A stretch of 64,000 nucleotides of DNA from NCBI GenBank assembly GCA_027019405.1, contig JALUWO010000057.1, forward strand, positions 28,440 through 92,439. The letters run 5' to 3'. Shown here piece by piece: positions 54,524 to 63,343 of this stretch (the stretch's first letter is position 1; each line of letters starts with the position of its first letter). A model generated the notes under the pieces. It ran no database searches and was not told the DNA's origin. It saw only the letters and a program-made list of their open reading frames with translations. Origin of the DNA: Candidatus Altimarinota bacterium (lineage in GTDB: Bacteria; Patescibacteriota; Gracilibacteria; BD1-5; UBA6164). The translations under genes and the position numbers were made by a program.

Positions 54524-55063
54524 TTATTTAATTTTTCTATAATTTCACTTATCAATACTCAATTTATCATTCAAAATACAATCTCATGGAAAATTAAAAA
54601 AATTTGGAGAAGTATTTAATAAAAATTCTACTTCATCATCTTTTAAAATCTTATGAAAAATTATATATCTTTTACAGTTTACTATATAATTTAATGCTAT
54701 ATTATAATAAAAATTATAATGTTTCATATAATATCATCACAATTGCTCTTTTAATCTCAAAATAAGTTCTAAAACTATATATTCTCTTTCAGATATATAA
54801 AAAGGAGTAAATCTGTTTATAAAAGTAAATCAACTTAGATAAACAGATTTTATTTTATATAATCTATATTTTTCAAATATAAATTCTAAAACTTTTAATA
54901 ATTCCTTTTTATCTCTAAATCTTATTCTATCAATATCAATAACTTCAAGATTCATTAAAAAAACAGAAAAATCATTATTTTCCTTATAATCATCATAAAT
55001 TTTATAAAAATTATAATATTTATGACTTCTCAACCTATTAAAATTTTTTACATTTCATTTCAT
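54524..55063 (-). CDS. Hypothetical protein, 179 aa
   Basis: Not recognised. Starts Met-Lys-Gly (ATG AAA TGA). Soluble, mainly helical, many Tyr, Phe and Lys, with two cysteines (YIVNCKRYI, GDCILN). No membrane helix. Ends TAA at 54524. An AT-rich stretch upstream (55064-55162) includes arms aaaactaca and tgtagtttttt, a weak terminator for the next gene. Confidence 0.6.
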
Positions 55064-55162
55064 AAACAAAAAACTACAAAAATAAAAACAAAAACACCTG
55101 TTTTCAATTTTATCATATTGTAGTTTTTTTAGTCAAAAAATTAAGGTTGACTTTTGAAATAT

Positions 55163-55519
55163 TTAACTATTTTTATATTCTTTATATAATTTTCTTACAC
55201 AATTTCTATATTCAGAATCTTCAATATAATCAGATTTATAACAATAATATAATATTGTATTTGTAAAAAAATTTATAACTCTTACATTGTTTTTAGAATC
55301 ATAATCATATATACCAATACATGCTTTTTCAGTTTTACTATATTTTATAAAACTAATTGCATAAGTTTTATAAGCATAATAATTTTTATAAGCATTTTGA
55401 CATTTTATATTTTTTTCAAATATTTCATCATTCTTTGTAAAATAACTATTATCAATTATTTCTAATCATACTATTATTAATAACAATATAGTATTAATAA
55501 TGATTAACATATTTTTCAT
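55163..55519 (-). CDS. Membrane-anchored small protein, 118 aa
   Basis: Not recognised. N-terminal hydrophobic segment MKNMLIIINTILLLIIVGLE, then about 95 extracytoplasmic residues, Tyr- and Lys-rich, with four cysteines (NIKCQN, KACIGI, YCYK, NCVRK) that may form two disulfides. It lies directly downstream of the DUF805/KTSC gene, 21 bases apart. Confidence 0.6.
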
Positions 55520-55540
55520 AGTAAAAATTTAATTTATAAA

Positions 55541-56824
55541 CTAATATTTTGGTAAATCCTTTCAAATACAACTAAAATTACCTTTTATATTATGAATATA
55601 AAATGAACCAAATGAATGTGCAGTTTTAAAAGAACTCCAAATACTTTCATATACATTACAATAATGATAAAATTTATTACTCATTTTTATGATTAAATAA
55701 TTATTATTTTCATCATACCAAGCACCTTGTATAAGAGAACTTCAAGTAGTATTTAAAAATTCAAAATTTTTCAAATCTACAAAATCATCTCTATATTCAA
55801 CTTTTATTAATTTAGAAGTATATTTTATCTCTTTAGAAATATTTTTATTAGTTTCTTCAAAAACTAAATTATCTATTAATTTATTTAATTCTTTATCATT
55901 TTTTTCCTTATTATTAGAAGATAAAACTAAAGAAATTCAATATTTTTTATAATATAATATAACTGAATCAAAATAAAATACATTATCATTAAGTATAGCC
56001 TTATATTTTAAAACAAAAAAATTATATCATTTTTTTTGAATTAATTCATCTTCATAATCAGAAAATTTCCCTTTAGTTTTTTTACTATTTATATTTAATA
56101 ATTCTGTTTTTAATACTTTTAATACATCTTTTTTATTAGTCTTTTTTACATTATTCACTATTTCTTCTCATAAATAATTAACTTTAATTCAAATATAATT
56201 TTCTCAATTATTAGTTGATAAAGTTAAATCATATCATTCAACATCTTCTTCTTTTTCATAATATCAATTTGTATTATTAATAGAAATTTCATTATTAATA
56301 ATATATTTTTTTTGAAAATTAGTTTCTATAGTATCACTTTTTTCTATAATATTGTTTTGATTATTTTCTTTTTCTATAATATTATTTTTTGGAATAATAT
56401 TACTTATAGTTATTAATAATATTAAAAATATAAAAAACCATATAAAATGTTTTTTATTTTGCACTTTTTTATCTAATATTTTTCAATATTTATTATCTAA
56501 TTCTTTTCATCTAAACAATAATGCAATAGGATTATAAAATGGTATTAATGCAAACCATCAACTTTTTCATAAATCATGAACTCTTTTAATAGATATAACA
56601 GCATGTGAATATATCCAAATCAATAATATAATTATAAATATTGTAATTCAGAATAATCCTCATTTTATAATAAAAAATGATGCTATTACTTCAAAAATTG
56701 CTCAAGAAAACATTGATATTAAAAGAAATTCAATATTATCAATTCTTCATTTTGGATTAAATAATAAATTTATAAAATCTTTTGGAATATTTTTAAAATT
56801 TATTTTATTGGAAATATCTTTCAT
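55541..56824 (-). CDS. DUF805 membrane protein with C-terminal KTSC domain
   Basis: 427 residues. Residues 1-115 match DUF805: RIDNIEFLLISMF, KRVHDLGKSGWFALIPFYNP with several helices. A further helix (FIWFFIFLILLITISNI, about residue 145) and a long, extracytoplasmic Asn/Lys/Glu-rich region follow. The last 75 residues (IKVEYRDDFVDLKNFEFLN, SSLIQGAWYDENNNYLIIK, YHYCNVYESIWSSFKTAHSF) match the KTSC domain of unknown function. Ends TAG. The combination suggests an envelope-linked protein. Confidence 0.7.
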
Positions 56825-56874
56825 GGTTGCTTAATTAGTAAATAAATATAAAAACTTATTTTTATTATCTTATA

Positions 56875-57483
56875 TTAAATATCTATTTTCTCTCTATTAT
56901 CTCAAAATAATGGAAAAACAATTTTTGAAAAAATAAAAGAAATAAATAATAATAATATTATATCTAAAATTCATATAATAGAATTTTCTAAATAAATTAA
57001 AAATAAATCTATGATAAATAATATTTGTAATAAAAGTTTTGTATAAATTCATGCTCTGAATTCTAAAAAATTTTCTGATTGTATTAAAATATTTGTGATA
57101 AAATAAAAAACTCAAATAGAAAATAAATAATAAATTATATTATCTAGAATAGATATATTTATTAATAAATAATATTTTATTAAAAAAAACATTCAAAAAA
57201 AAGATAAGTTATGCAAATAATAAAATAAATAAAATAAAATTTTTTTTTCTTTTGTTAAAAACATTAATCAATCAAATATTACTGAAATGATTCATCACCA
57301 AATAAAAATAATAAATGCATAATACATAGCTATTGGTAATATAAGTAAATTATTTATAGATTTAAAATTTCAGACAAATATTATATAAATAAATAATACA
57401 AATGTTAATATAAAAGAGATAGTATTTAATAATCAAGAAATATAATACAAAATTTTATCTATTTTATTTAATTTATTCTCCAT
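56875..57483 (-). CDS. Polytopic membrane protein, 202 aa
   Basis: Not recognised. Four or five hydrophobic helices separated by short Asn/Lys-rich loops. Glycines are mostly TGA. It follows the gene-free structured region 57484-57776, so its own expression may depend on that region. The downstream DUF805/KTSC gene starts 51 bases away. Confidence 0.6.
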
Positions 57484-57500
57484 AACAAAAACATAAAAAA

Positions 57501-57528
57501 ATAAGATAATTCTAAAGCATTATCTTAT
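57501..57528 (-). terminator. Hairpin with T tract, 18 bases before the 56875 gene
   Basis: ATAAGATAAT and ATTATCTTAT arms around an 8-base loop, followed on the minus strand by TTTTTTTATGTTTTT. It could end a minus-strand RNA made from 57530-57746, or act as an attenuator of the following gene. Confidence 0.6.
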
Positions 57529-57539
57529 CCTTAAAAAAT

Positions 57540-57720
57540 CACTTTTTATGATGAATTAAGGGTAATTAATACCATAGATTCACCACAAATCACATAAACA
57601 CAATTTTCACAAAAATAATGAAAAAATGAGTTTTAAGTATTAATTACCCATTTATTCACACTATTTTTGTGATAAAAATATATCTGTTTATGTAATTTGT
57701 GGTAACTCCACTATATAATA
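57540..57720. ncRNA. Candidate structured RNA/element with interleaved inverted repeats
   Basis: Three inverted repeats: gggtaattaatac (57560-57572) with its exact complement at 57637-57649; ccacaaatcacataaaca (57583-57600) with its complement at 57685-57702, one mismatch; tcacaaaaata (57607-57617) with tatttttgtga (57663-57673). Arms of the second enclose those of the third, and the first crosses both, giving a large pseudoknot-like order. No ORF. TTATTCACA (57652-57660) is a DnaA-box-like word. It lies between ftsW's terminator and the 57501 hairpin. RNA strand, function and even transcription are not known. Confidence 0.45.
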
Positions 57721-57746
57721 TTTCCCTAAAAAATCAAATTAAAAAA

Positions 57747-57775
57747 ATTCTTGAAATTCAAGAACTTTTTTAATT
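57747..57775 (-). terminator. Hairpin terminator after ftsW
   Basis: AAAAATTCTTGAA, ATTCAAGAACTTTTT: a stem of 8-10 bp with a T tract on the minus strand. Confidence 0.7.
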
Positions 57776-57776
57776 T

Positions 57777-58991
57777 TTAAAACTTAAACAACTTAAATTT
57801 AGATAATCTAGAATACTTAGGTTTTTCATCTGTATATCTAGAAACATTTAACATAAATCAAGTAGCTATTCATAAAGCTAAAAGACTAGAACCTCAGTAT
57901 GAGATAAAAGGTAGAGTAACTCATGTTAAAGGCACTATATTTAAATTTACTCAAATATTTATAAATGCTTGAATTAATATCCAACTAGATATTCAAATAA
58001 CAGAATATTTAGCAAATAAATCATCAACTCTAGAGGCTATATAAAATCATCTATAAGTAATATATAAGTATAAACTTATAAGTATAGTAGCTCAGACAAA
58101 ACCTAACTCTTCTACAATAACTGAAAAAATAAAATCTCATTGAACCTCAGGTAAATATCAAAATTTTTGAATAGATTGTCAAAATCATAATCAACCAAAT
58201 CATCAGCTTCATATGGCTATCAATCATTGTTCTGTTTGATAGTTTATCGTTCTATTTTTTATAGAAGATCTATTATCTGATAAAAAATTATCAATTCTTT
58301 TTGTAATATATCAAAGCTTATTTAAACTTTCTCAAGTTTTTTTATCATAACTTCAATATGAATATACACTAAAAATTAAAACTATTCATAATAATCATAC
58401 TGTAAGTAGGTACTTTATATTTGATCAAGATACAAAATAGATAATTGCTGAAACTGGTAATATAATCATCAAAGTTCAAAAATCAGGCTGCAATCAAACT
58501 AATAATGTTACAAATCATATAATTCAAGCAAAAGGTAGAAATCACTTATGAAAATCATACATCTTATGTTTATTTGCTTTAAAATATGCTGCTAGAAATA
58601 TTATTAATCAAAATTTAAGAAATTCTGTTGGTTGAATAGTAAAAGGAAGACCTGGTATGTTTATCCATCAACTTGCTCATTTTATACTCATTCACTTAAC
58701 TAAAACATAGAAAAGCATAAAAATAATTATTCAAGCAATAGGTTTTATATGTTTCTCAAAAAATTTATATGATATTTTTGAAGTTATTCAAAGTAAAATC
58801 AATGAAATAATAACATGTCATATATTTCTTATTACATAAAAATAATTATAAGGATGATCTATTTTTCAAGCTTTTGTCATCAATTCAGTAACTCTATAGC
58901 TTGAATAAACAGAAACAGATGAAATCATTATCATTCAAAAAATAATAAGAAACAAAACTGTAAAAAATAATTTATAATCAACTGATTTCAT
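57777..58991 (-). CDS. ftsW: FtsW/RodA/SpoVE peptidoglycan polymerase
   Basis: 404 residues, about 10 membrane helices. SEDS glycosyltransferase that polymerises lipid II at the septum. PGLPFTIQPTEFLKFGLI (catalytic-region Glu and Lys), PDFGTLMIILPVSA (conserved Asp) and NIVPLTGVTLPFISYGGSSLL with ATGFMLNVSR are the FtsW signatures. The charged loop with DNRSSIKNRTINYQ holds the second CpG of the window (58248). Most glycines, including those in the YGGSS loop, are TGA. It heads a cell-division run with YggT and rnc. Confidence 0.93.
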
Positions 58992-59018
58992 AAAATAAAT
59001 TTAGGTATATTTAAAAAA

Positions 59019-59309
59019 TTAAAAGTTAAGTATTTTTAAAAACTCTGTTTGACTTCAAGGAAAAAGTCAAAATATCAAACCAGTTAAAAAAAATATAAAA
59101 ATATAGACAATAATTGGTGTAAAATCAAGAGGTCAAATAGTAGTTGGTATAACTTTTTTTATTGAATTATAAATTGGATCAATTATATCACTTAAAAATT
59201 TAGGCCTTAATTTTAAACCAAAAATAGTTAACCAAGACAGGATAATATCTAAAATAATTAAATAACTCAATATTCTTAAAAAAATAAGAAAAGCTAAAAT
59301 TATAATCAT
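59019..59309 (-). CDS. YggT/YlmG-family membrane protein
   Basis: 96 residues with two membrane helices and ILSWLTIFGLKLRPKFL then IIDPIYNSIKKVIPTTIGPL and FTPIIVYIFIFFL, as in YggT proteins (DUF167/YlmG), which are linked to cell division or osmotic shock and sit near division genes. Stop 27 bases before ftsW start; the rnc gene ends 3 bases upstream. Confidence 0.83.
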
Positions 59310-59311
59310 AA

Positions 59312-60046
59312 TTATTTATTATTAAAAAGTATATTATATGCATTTTTAGCTGCATCTTCTTGTGCCTTTTTTTTACTTGATCATTTTCAAGTAGCAATTT
59401 GTTTATCTCATAAAAAAACTCCAACTTGAAAAACCTTATCATGATCAGGTCATTCTTCAGATATTAATTCATATTTTGGAGTAAATTCATATTCTGCTTG
59501 AGCTGATTCTTGAAACAATGTCTTATAATCTTTTGTAAGATTATTTGATAATATATCATCTAGTTTTGTATAAATATTTTTCAAAACAAAATTTTTAGCA
59601 ACTTCAAATCATTGATCAAGATAAATTGCTCATAACAATGACTCAACTGTATTTGCTAAAATATATTCATTCTGTCTTCATCAAGTCTTTTCTTCTCATT
59701 TTCACAAGAAAAGATAGTTATTCAATCATAAATCAATAGCTACCTTTGAAAGATTTTTTCATCTAACTAATGCACTTCTAATATCAGTTAATTCTCACTC
59801 TGCTTTTTTAGGAAAATCAAGAAAAAGCTTTTCAGTAACAATTAATTCAAGTACAGCATCTCATAAGAATTCTAATCTTTCATTGTGTTCTGGAGCATAA
59901 TCAGGCCTTTCATTTACTATTGATCTATGTATAAAACATAAAATAAATTTAGATATATCATTTGGAACAATATCTAATGTTTTTAAAAATTGAGTAATTT
60001 TTTTAGCTTCATATTCTCAATTTATAGCTTTCTTTGTAATTACCAA
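59312..60046 (-). CDS. rnc: Ribonuclease III
   Basis: 244 residues. Cleaves double-stranded rRNA precursors and mRNA. Catalytic region HNERLEFLGDAVLELIV (about residue 50) with the essential Glu/Asp, further motif GADVVESLLGAIYLDQG-like text (TVESLLGAIYLDQGFEVA), and a dsRNA-binding domain at the C-terminus (about residues 175-244: KTLFQESAQ, SSKKKAQEDAAKNAYN). I call the start at TTG 60044-60046, since no ATG precedes the domain and an in-frame TAA lies six codons upstream; ATT or ATA codons there are alternatives. Confidence 0.92.
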
Positions 60047-60268
60047 AATAATTATTTTAAATTATAAAATAATTAATTATTTATTTTTAGAATCTAGTTA
60101 AAAAATCTACAAAATAAAATCTACAAACAAATAATTAATATAAAAATATATTAAACATAAAATAAAATTTTGCAAAACAAAAATAGCTTTATTAAAGAGT
60201 TTTTAAAAGATAAAAAAAGTATGTTTAAAAAAATAATATTTTTTTAAACATACTTTAATTTCTTAAAT
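60047..60268. other. Gene-free intergenic region with terminator
   Basis: AT-rich, 222 bases between nusB and rnc. It holds a perfect long hairpin at 60218-60256 (aaagtatgtttaaaaaaata and its complement), the nusB terminator. The rest looks like promoter-leader sequence for rnc. No ORF of note. Confidence 0.5.
60218..60256 (-). terminator. Long perfect hairpin after nusB
   Basis: aaagtatgtttaaaaaaata and its complement form a 16-18 bp stem with T tract, directly after the nusB stop. Confidence 0.8.
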
Positions 60269-60745
60269 CTATTTTTTAAAAAAAGAAAAATCATTATCAA
60301 AATTAGTACTATCTAACTTCTTGCTAATTTCATCATAATTTTTATATAAATTATTTAAAACTCAATTTACTATCTTCTTTGCAGATTCATCTCAATAAAC
60401 TTTTGCTATTTCTATAGCCTCATTCATTGAAACTTTTGCAGGTATCTCTTCAGATAAATACAACATTTCTGTAGCTCAAATAAAAATAGGTATAACATAA
60501 GTTAAGCTCATATTTTCTGGTTGGAATTTAGGAGCATACATTTTTATTAATTCAATCAAATATAATTCTTTTTCTTTGATTAATTTTTCCATTTCTTCTA
60601 AATACTTATCATCAAGATTATCCCTAAAACTATCTATCAAAAATGAATCTCTAAAATCTGATTGATCAGTTTTTGCATAAGAATCTGAAAATAATTTTTG
60701 AAATAAAAATTTTCTAGATTTTTTCCTTGAAATTTTATTGGTCAT
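60269..60745 (-). CDS. nusB: Transcription antitermination factor NusB
   Basis: 158 residues. All-helical RNA-binding protein for rRNA antitermination. Opening ISRKKSRKFLFQKLFSDSYA, then FIGATEMLYLSEEIPAKVSM, and the C-terminal signature NEAIEIAKVYGDESAKKIVN with GVLNNLYK identify the family; the longer N-terminal part has several extra charged residues. Without TGA as Gly the gene would stop after residue 89. Ends TAG. It follows the rpmF gene, 87 bases apart. Confidence 0.88.
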
Positions 60746-60776
60746 TTTAATTCTAATTAATAATTATATGCATAAA

Positions 60777-60803
60777 ATGGGATACCTAAAAAAGTATCCC
60801 TAC
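60777..60803 (-). terminator. Hairpin terminator after rpmF
   Basis: GGGATAC-ctaaaaaa-GTATCCC, a 7-bp stem with three G-C pairs, the GC-richest of the short hairpins, between rpmF and nusB. Confidence 0.65.
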
Positions 60804-60832
60804 ATAAAAACTGTAAGTGTAAAATAATAAAA

Positions 60833-61045
60833 CTAAATTCTAGTTTTTGAAACTTTTTTAGTTTTTTGAGCTATAACTTGTTTACCTTTATACATTCCAT
60901 TTTCATCAACAAAATGTGATAATCCAGTTGCTTCTTTATTTAACATCACTCTATTTTTTAATTTTTTTGCCATCAAGTTAATCCAATTTGAAGTTCTTCT
61001 TTTTGATCTTGATTTACTTGTTTTTTTAGTAGGTCCAAAAGCCAT
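60833..61045 (-). CDS. rpmF: Ribosomal protein L32
   Basis: 70 residues. Opening MAFGPTKKTSKSRSKRRTSN corresponds to the basic N-terminus of bL32 (MAVPKRKTSKSRRDKRR). It lacks the C-terminal zinc-binding CxxC pairs, a zinc-free L32 type found in many lineages. The second half (GLSHFVDENGMYKGKQVI) fits the family's H-x4-G-x-Y. Notably GGA/GGC/GGT are used for Gly rather than TGA in much of this gene. Ends TAG. Confidence 0.8.
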   Translation of the reverse strand: MAFGPTKKTSKSRSKRRTSNWINLMAKKLKNRVMLNKEATGLSHFVDENGMYKGKQVIAQKTKKVSKTRI

Positions 61046-61197
61046 AATAATATCAATTAAATTCTAAATTATTTAAGTTTATTTTTATAAAACAAAGTGA
61101 TTTTATAAAAAAATCATATAAATGCAAATTTATTTGAAAAAAAAATAAAAAAATATATTATAAAACAAATAGAAAATAAATAAATTAATTTAAAAAT

Positions 61198-61866
61198 ATG
61201 GAAAAAATATTAATAATAGAAGATGATTTAGGTATTTCAAAATCATTAAAATTATATCTAGAGAATTCTGACTTTGAAATAGAGTTACACAATACTTGAA
61301 AAGATGCAATAAATAAAATAAAAGAAGTTAATCCAAACTTAATAATTCTAGATATAAATCTACCTGTAATGAATTGAATGGAAATATGTAAATTAACAAG
61401 AGATTTTTCAAATGTACCAATAATAATGCTAACAGCAAAAAATACTGAAAATGATAAAATATTATGACTTGAATTATGAGCAGATGATTATATAGCAAAA
61501 CCTTTTTCACCAAGAGAATTATTAGCAAGAATAAAAAGAATAATCAAAAGAAGTTTAAATAATACTGATAATAATAGTAATACTATAACTTATAATGATA
61601 TTACATTAAACCTTGATAAAAAAATAGTATTAGTAAAAAATAAAGAGATAAATCTCACAAAAAATGAATATGATTTATTAGAAAGAATATTAAAAGAAAA
61701 TTGAAAAATAGTAACAAGAGAAGTTCTTATGACTGAAGTTATTTGATATGATAAATATGTATATGACAGAACTCTTGATACACATATAAAAAATATAAGA
61801 AAAAAATTATGAAATTCAAAAATAATACTTACAGTTAGAGGAGAATGATATAGATTAAATAAATAA
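61198..61866 (+). CDS. OmpR-family response regulator
   Basis: 222 residues. Receiver domain 1-120 (acidic pocket EDD at 8-10, phosphoacceptor Asp in IILDINLPVMNG, Thr in MLTAKN, Lys in IAKPFSPREL) and C-terminal winged-helix DNA-binding domain about 135-222 (LTKNEYDLLERIL, YDRTLDTHIKNIRKKL). It starts the plus-strand operon, and its stop (61864-61866) is 3 bases from the histidine kinase ATG. Confidence 0.93.
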
Positions 61867-61869
61867 AAA

Positions 61870-63174
61870 ATGTCACTAGCAAGAAAATTTATAATAATAA
61901 TACTCAGTTCAATTTTATTTATGGCTATAGTAAATATAGCTGCTTTTTACTTTTTTTATACTACTTACTTAAAAATATATTTAGCTGAGAAAGTATGAAA
62001 AAATAAAGAAATAACTATTGATTATATAAACAATATAATTAAAAAACAAACAGAAGATGATATAGATAATATTTTTTCAAATGCAGAAATAGAGTTTTTT
62101 GATTTACTTGAAAGAAGTCACCAAAAAATAAAATTAGATAAACAGCAAAATATAAATATAGTTGTAAACTACTTAGTAAAATCTTGAGTAGCACCTAAAT
62201 ATATTGAACAAATAATTCCAAAAGATTCTTTTAAAGAAATACTTTCAAAAATAAAAGATAAATCAAGTCCAGAATATAAATTTTTTAATAGATTAACAAA
62301 ATCTATATTATTAACAAATCTTGCTGCATTAATTATACTTTTTATAATAATATGAATTTTTGTTAGAAAAACTATAATGCCTATAAAACAAGCAACAGAA
62401 AAAATAAAAAAACTTCAACCTTGAAAAACTGATATAAAAATAGAATATAATCATAAAGATGAAATATGATTACTTATAAATGCAATTAACTGATTAAATG
62501 ATAAACTAAAAGTACAAAAGAAAATAAGATCTAGATTATTAGCAGATATAAGTCATGAACTAAAGACTCCTATTACTTCTATACAATGTTATTTAGAATG
62601 AATTGCTGATTGAGTTATAAAATTGGATAATAAAAATCTTTGAGCTATTACAGATGAAATGAATAGATTAATATCACTTGTTAATAGAATAATGAATTAT
62701 GAAAGATTTGAAAATCAAAAATTGGAATTGAATATGCAAGATAATGTAATTTCAGATATAGTAAAAGAAGTTGTAGAAACTCATAAAAATAAATTAAAAG
62801 AAAATAAACAAAGAATAAAAATAACATGAGATGAAGAATTAACTAAGTATTGTGATAAAAATCTTTTCAAACAAGTTGTTCATAATATAATATGAAATTT
62901 TCTAAAATATGCCTGAAAAAATACTTTACTTACAATAAATATAACAAAAAAATATATTGATTTTAAAGATAATTGAAAATGAATTAAAAAATCTGAAGTA
63001 GAATTTTTAACTGAAAAATTTTATCAATGAAATAGTGAAAAAACTTGAGATGCAGAAAAAAGATGAATCTGAGTATGATTAAGTCTTGTTGAAAAAATCA
63101 TAGAAAAACATAACTGGAGAATAAGTATAAATTCTGATTTATGAAAATGATTTAGTTTTAAAATATATTTTTAA
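61870..63174 (+). CDS. Membrane sensor histidine kinase
   Basis: 434 residues. Two membrane helices (about residues 5-28 and 145-170) enclose an extracytoplasmic sensor region of about 115 residues rich in Lys, Ile and Asn; a HAMP domain follows. HisKA box LLADISHELKTPITSIQCYL with the phosphorylated His (about residue 230), then an ATP-binding domain with NIIGNFLKYA (N box), DNGKGI-like text and GIGVGLSLVEKII (G boxes). It pairs with the regulator at 61198. Stimulus unknown. Confidence 0.93.
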
Positions 63175-63343
63175 AATATATCTTCACAAAACATTCACAT
63201 TAAAAATTTTACTTTAATTATTTAAAAGTATAATAAAATTACAAATTAGAGAATCACATCATTAATTTAAAAATGAGTTAAAGCCTAAAAAATTTATTTT
63301 TATAATTGATTCTCTAGTTTTTTAATTGCTTTTGATTATTAAA
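63175..63343. other. Intergenic leader before the secreted coiled-coil gene
   Basis: 169 bases. Contains TAGAGAATCA (63249-63258) and TGATTCTCTA (63307-63316), a 10-bp inverted repeat with a 48-base loop that could be a terminator for the kinase gene or a leader structure. No ORF. Confidence 0.4.

Noticed and set aside
57540..57720. Chromosomal replication origin
   Set aside because: Only one clear DnaA-box-like word, no dnaA or rpmH nearby. The element is kept as a structured-region candidate only.
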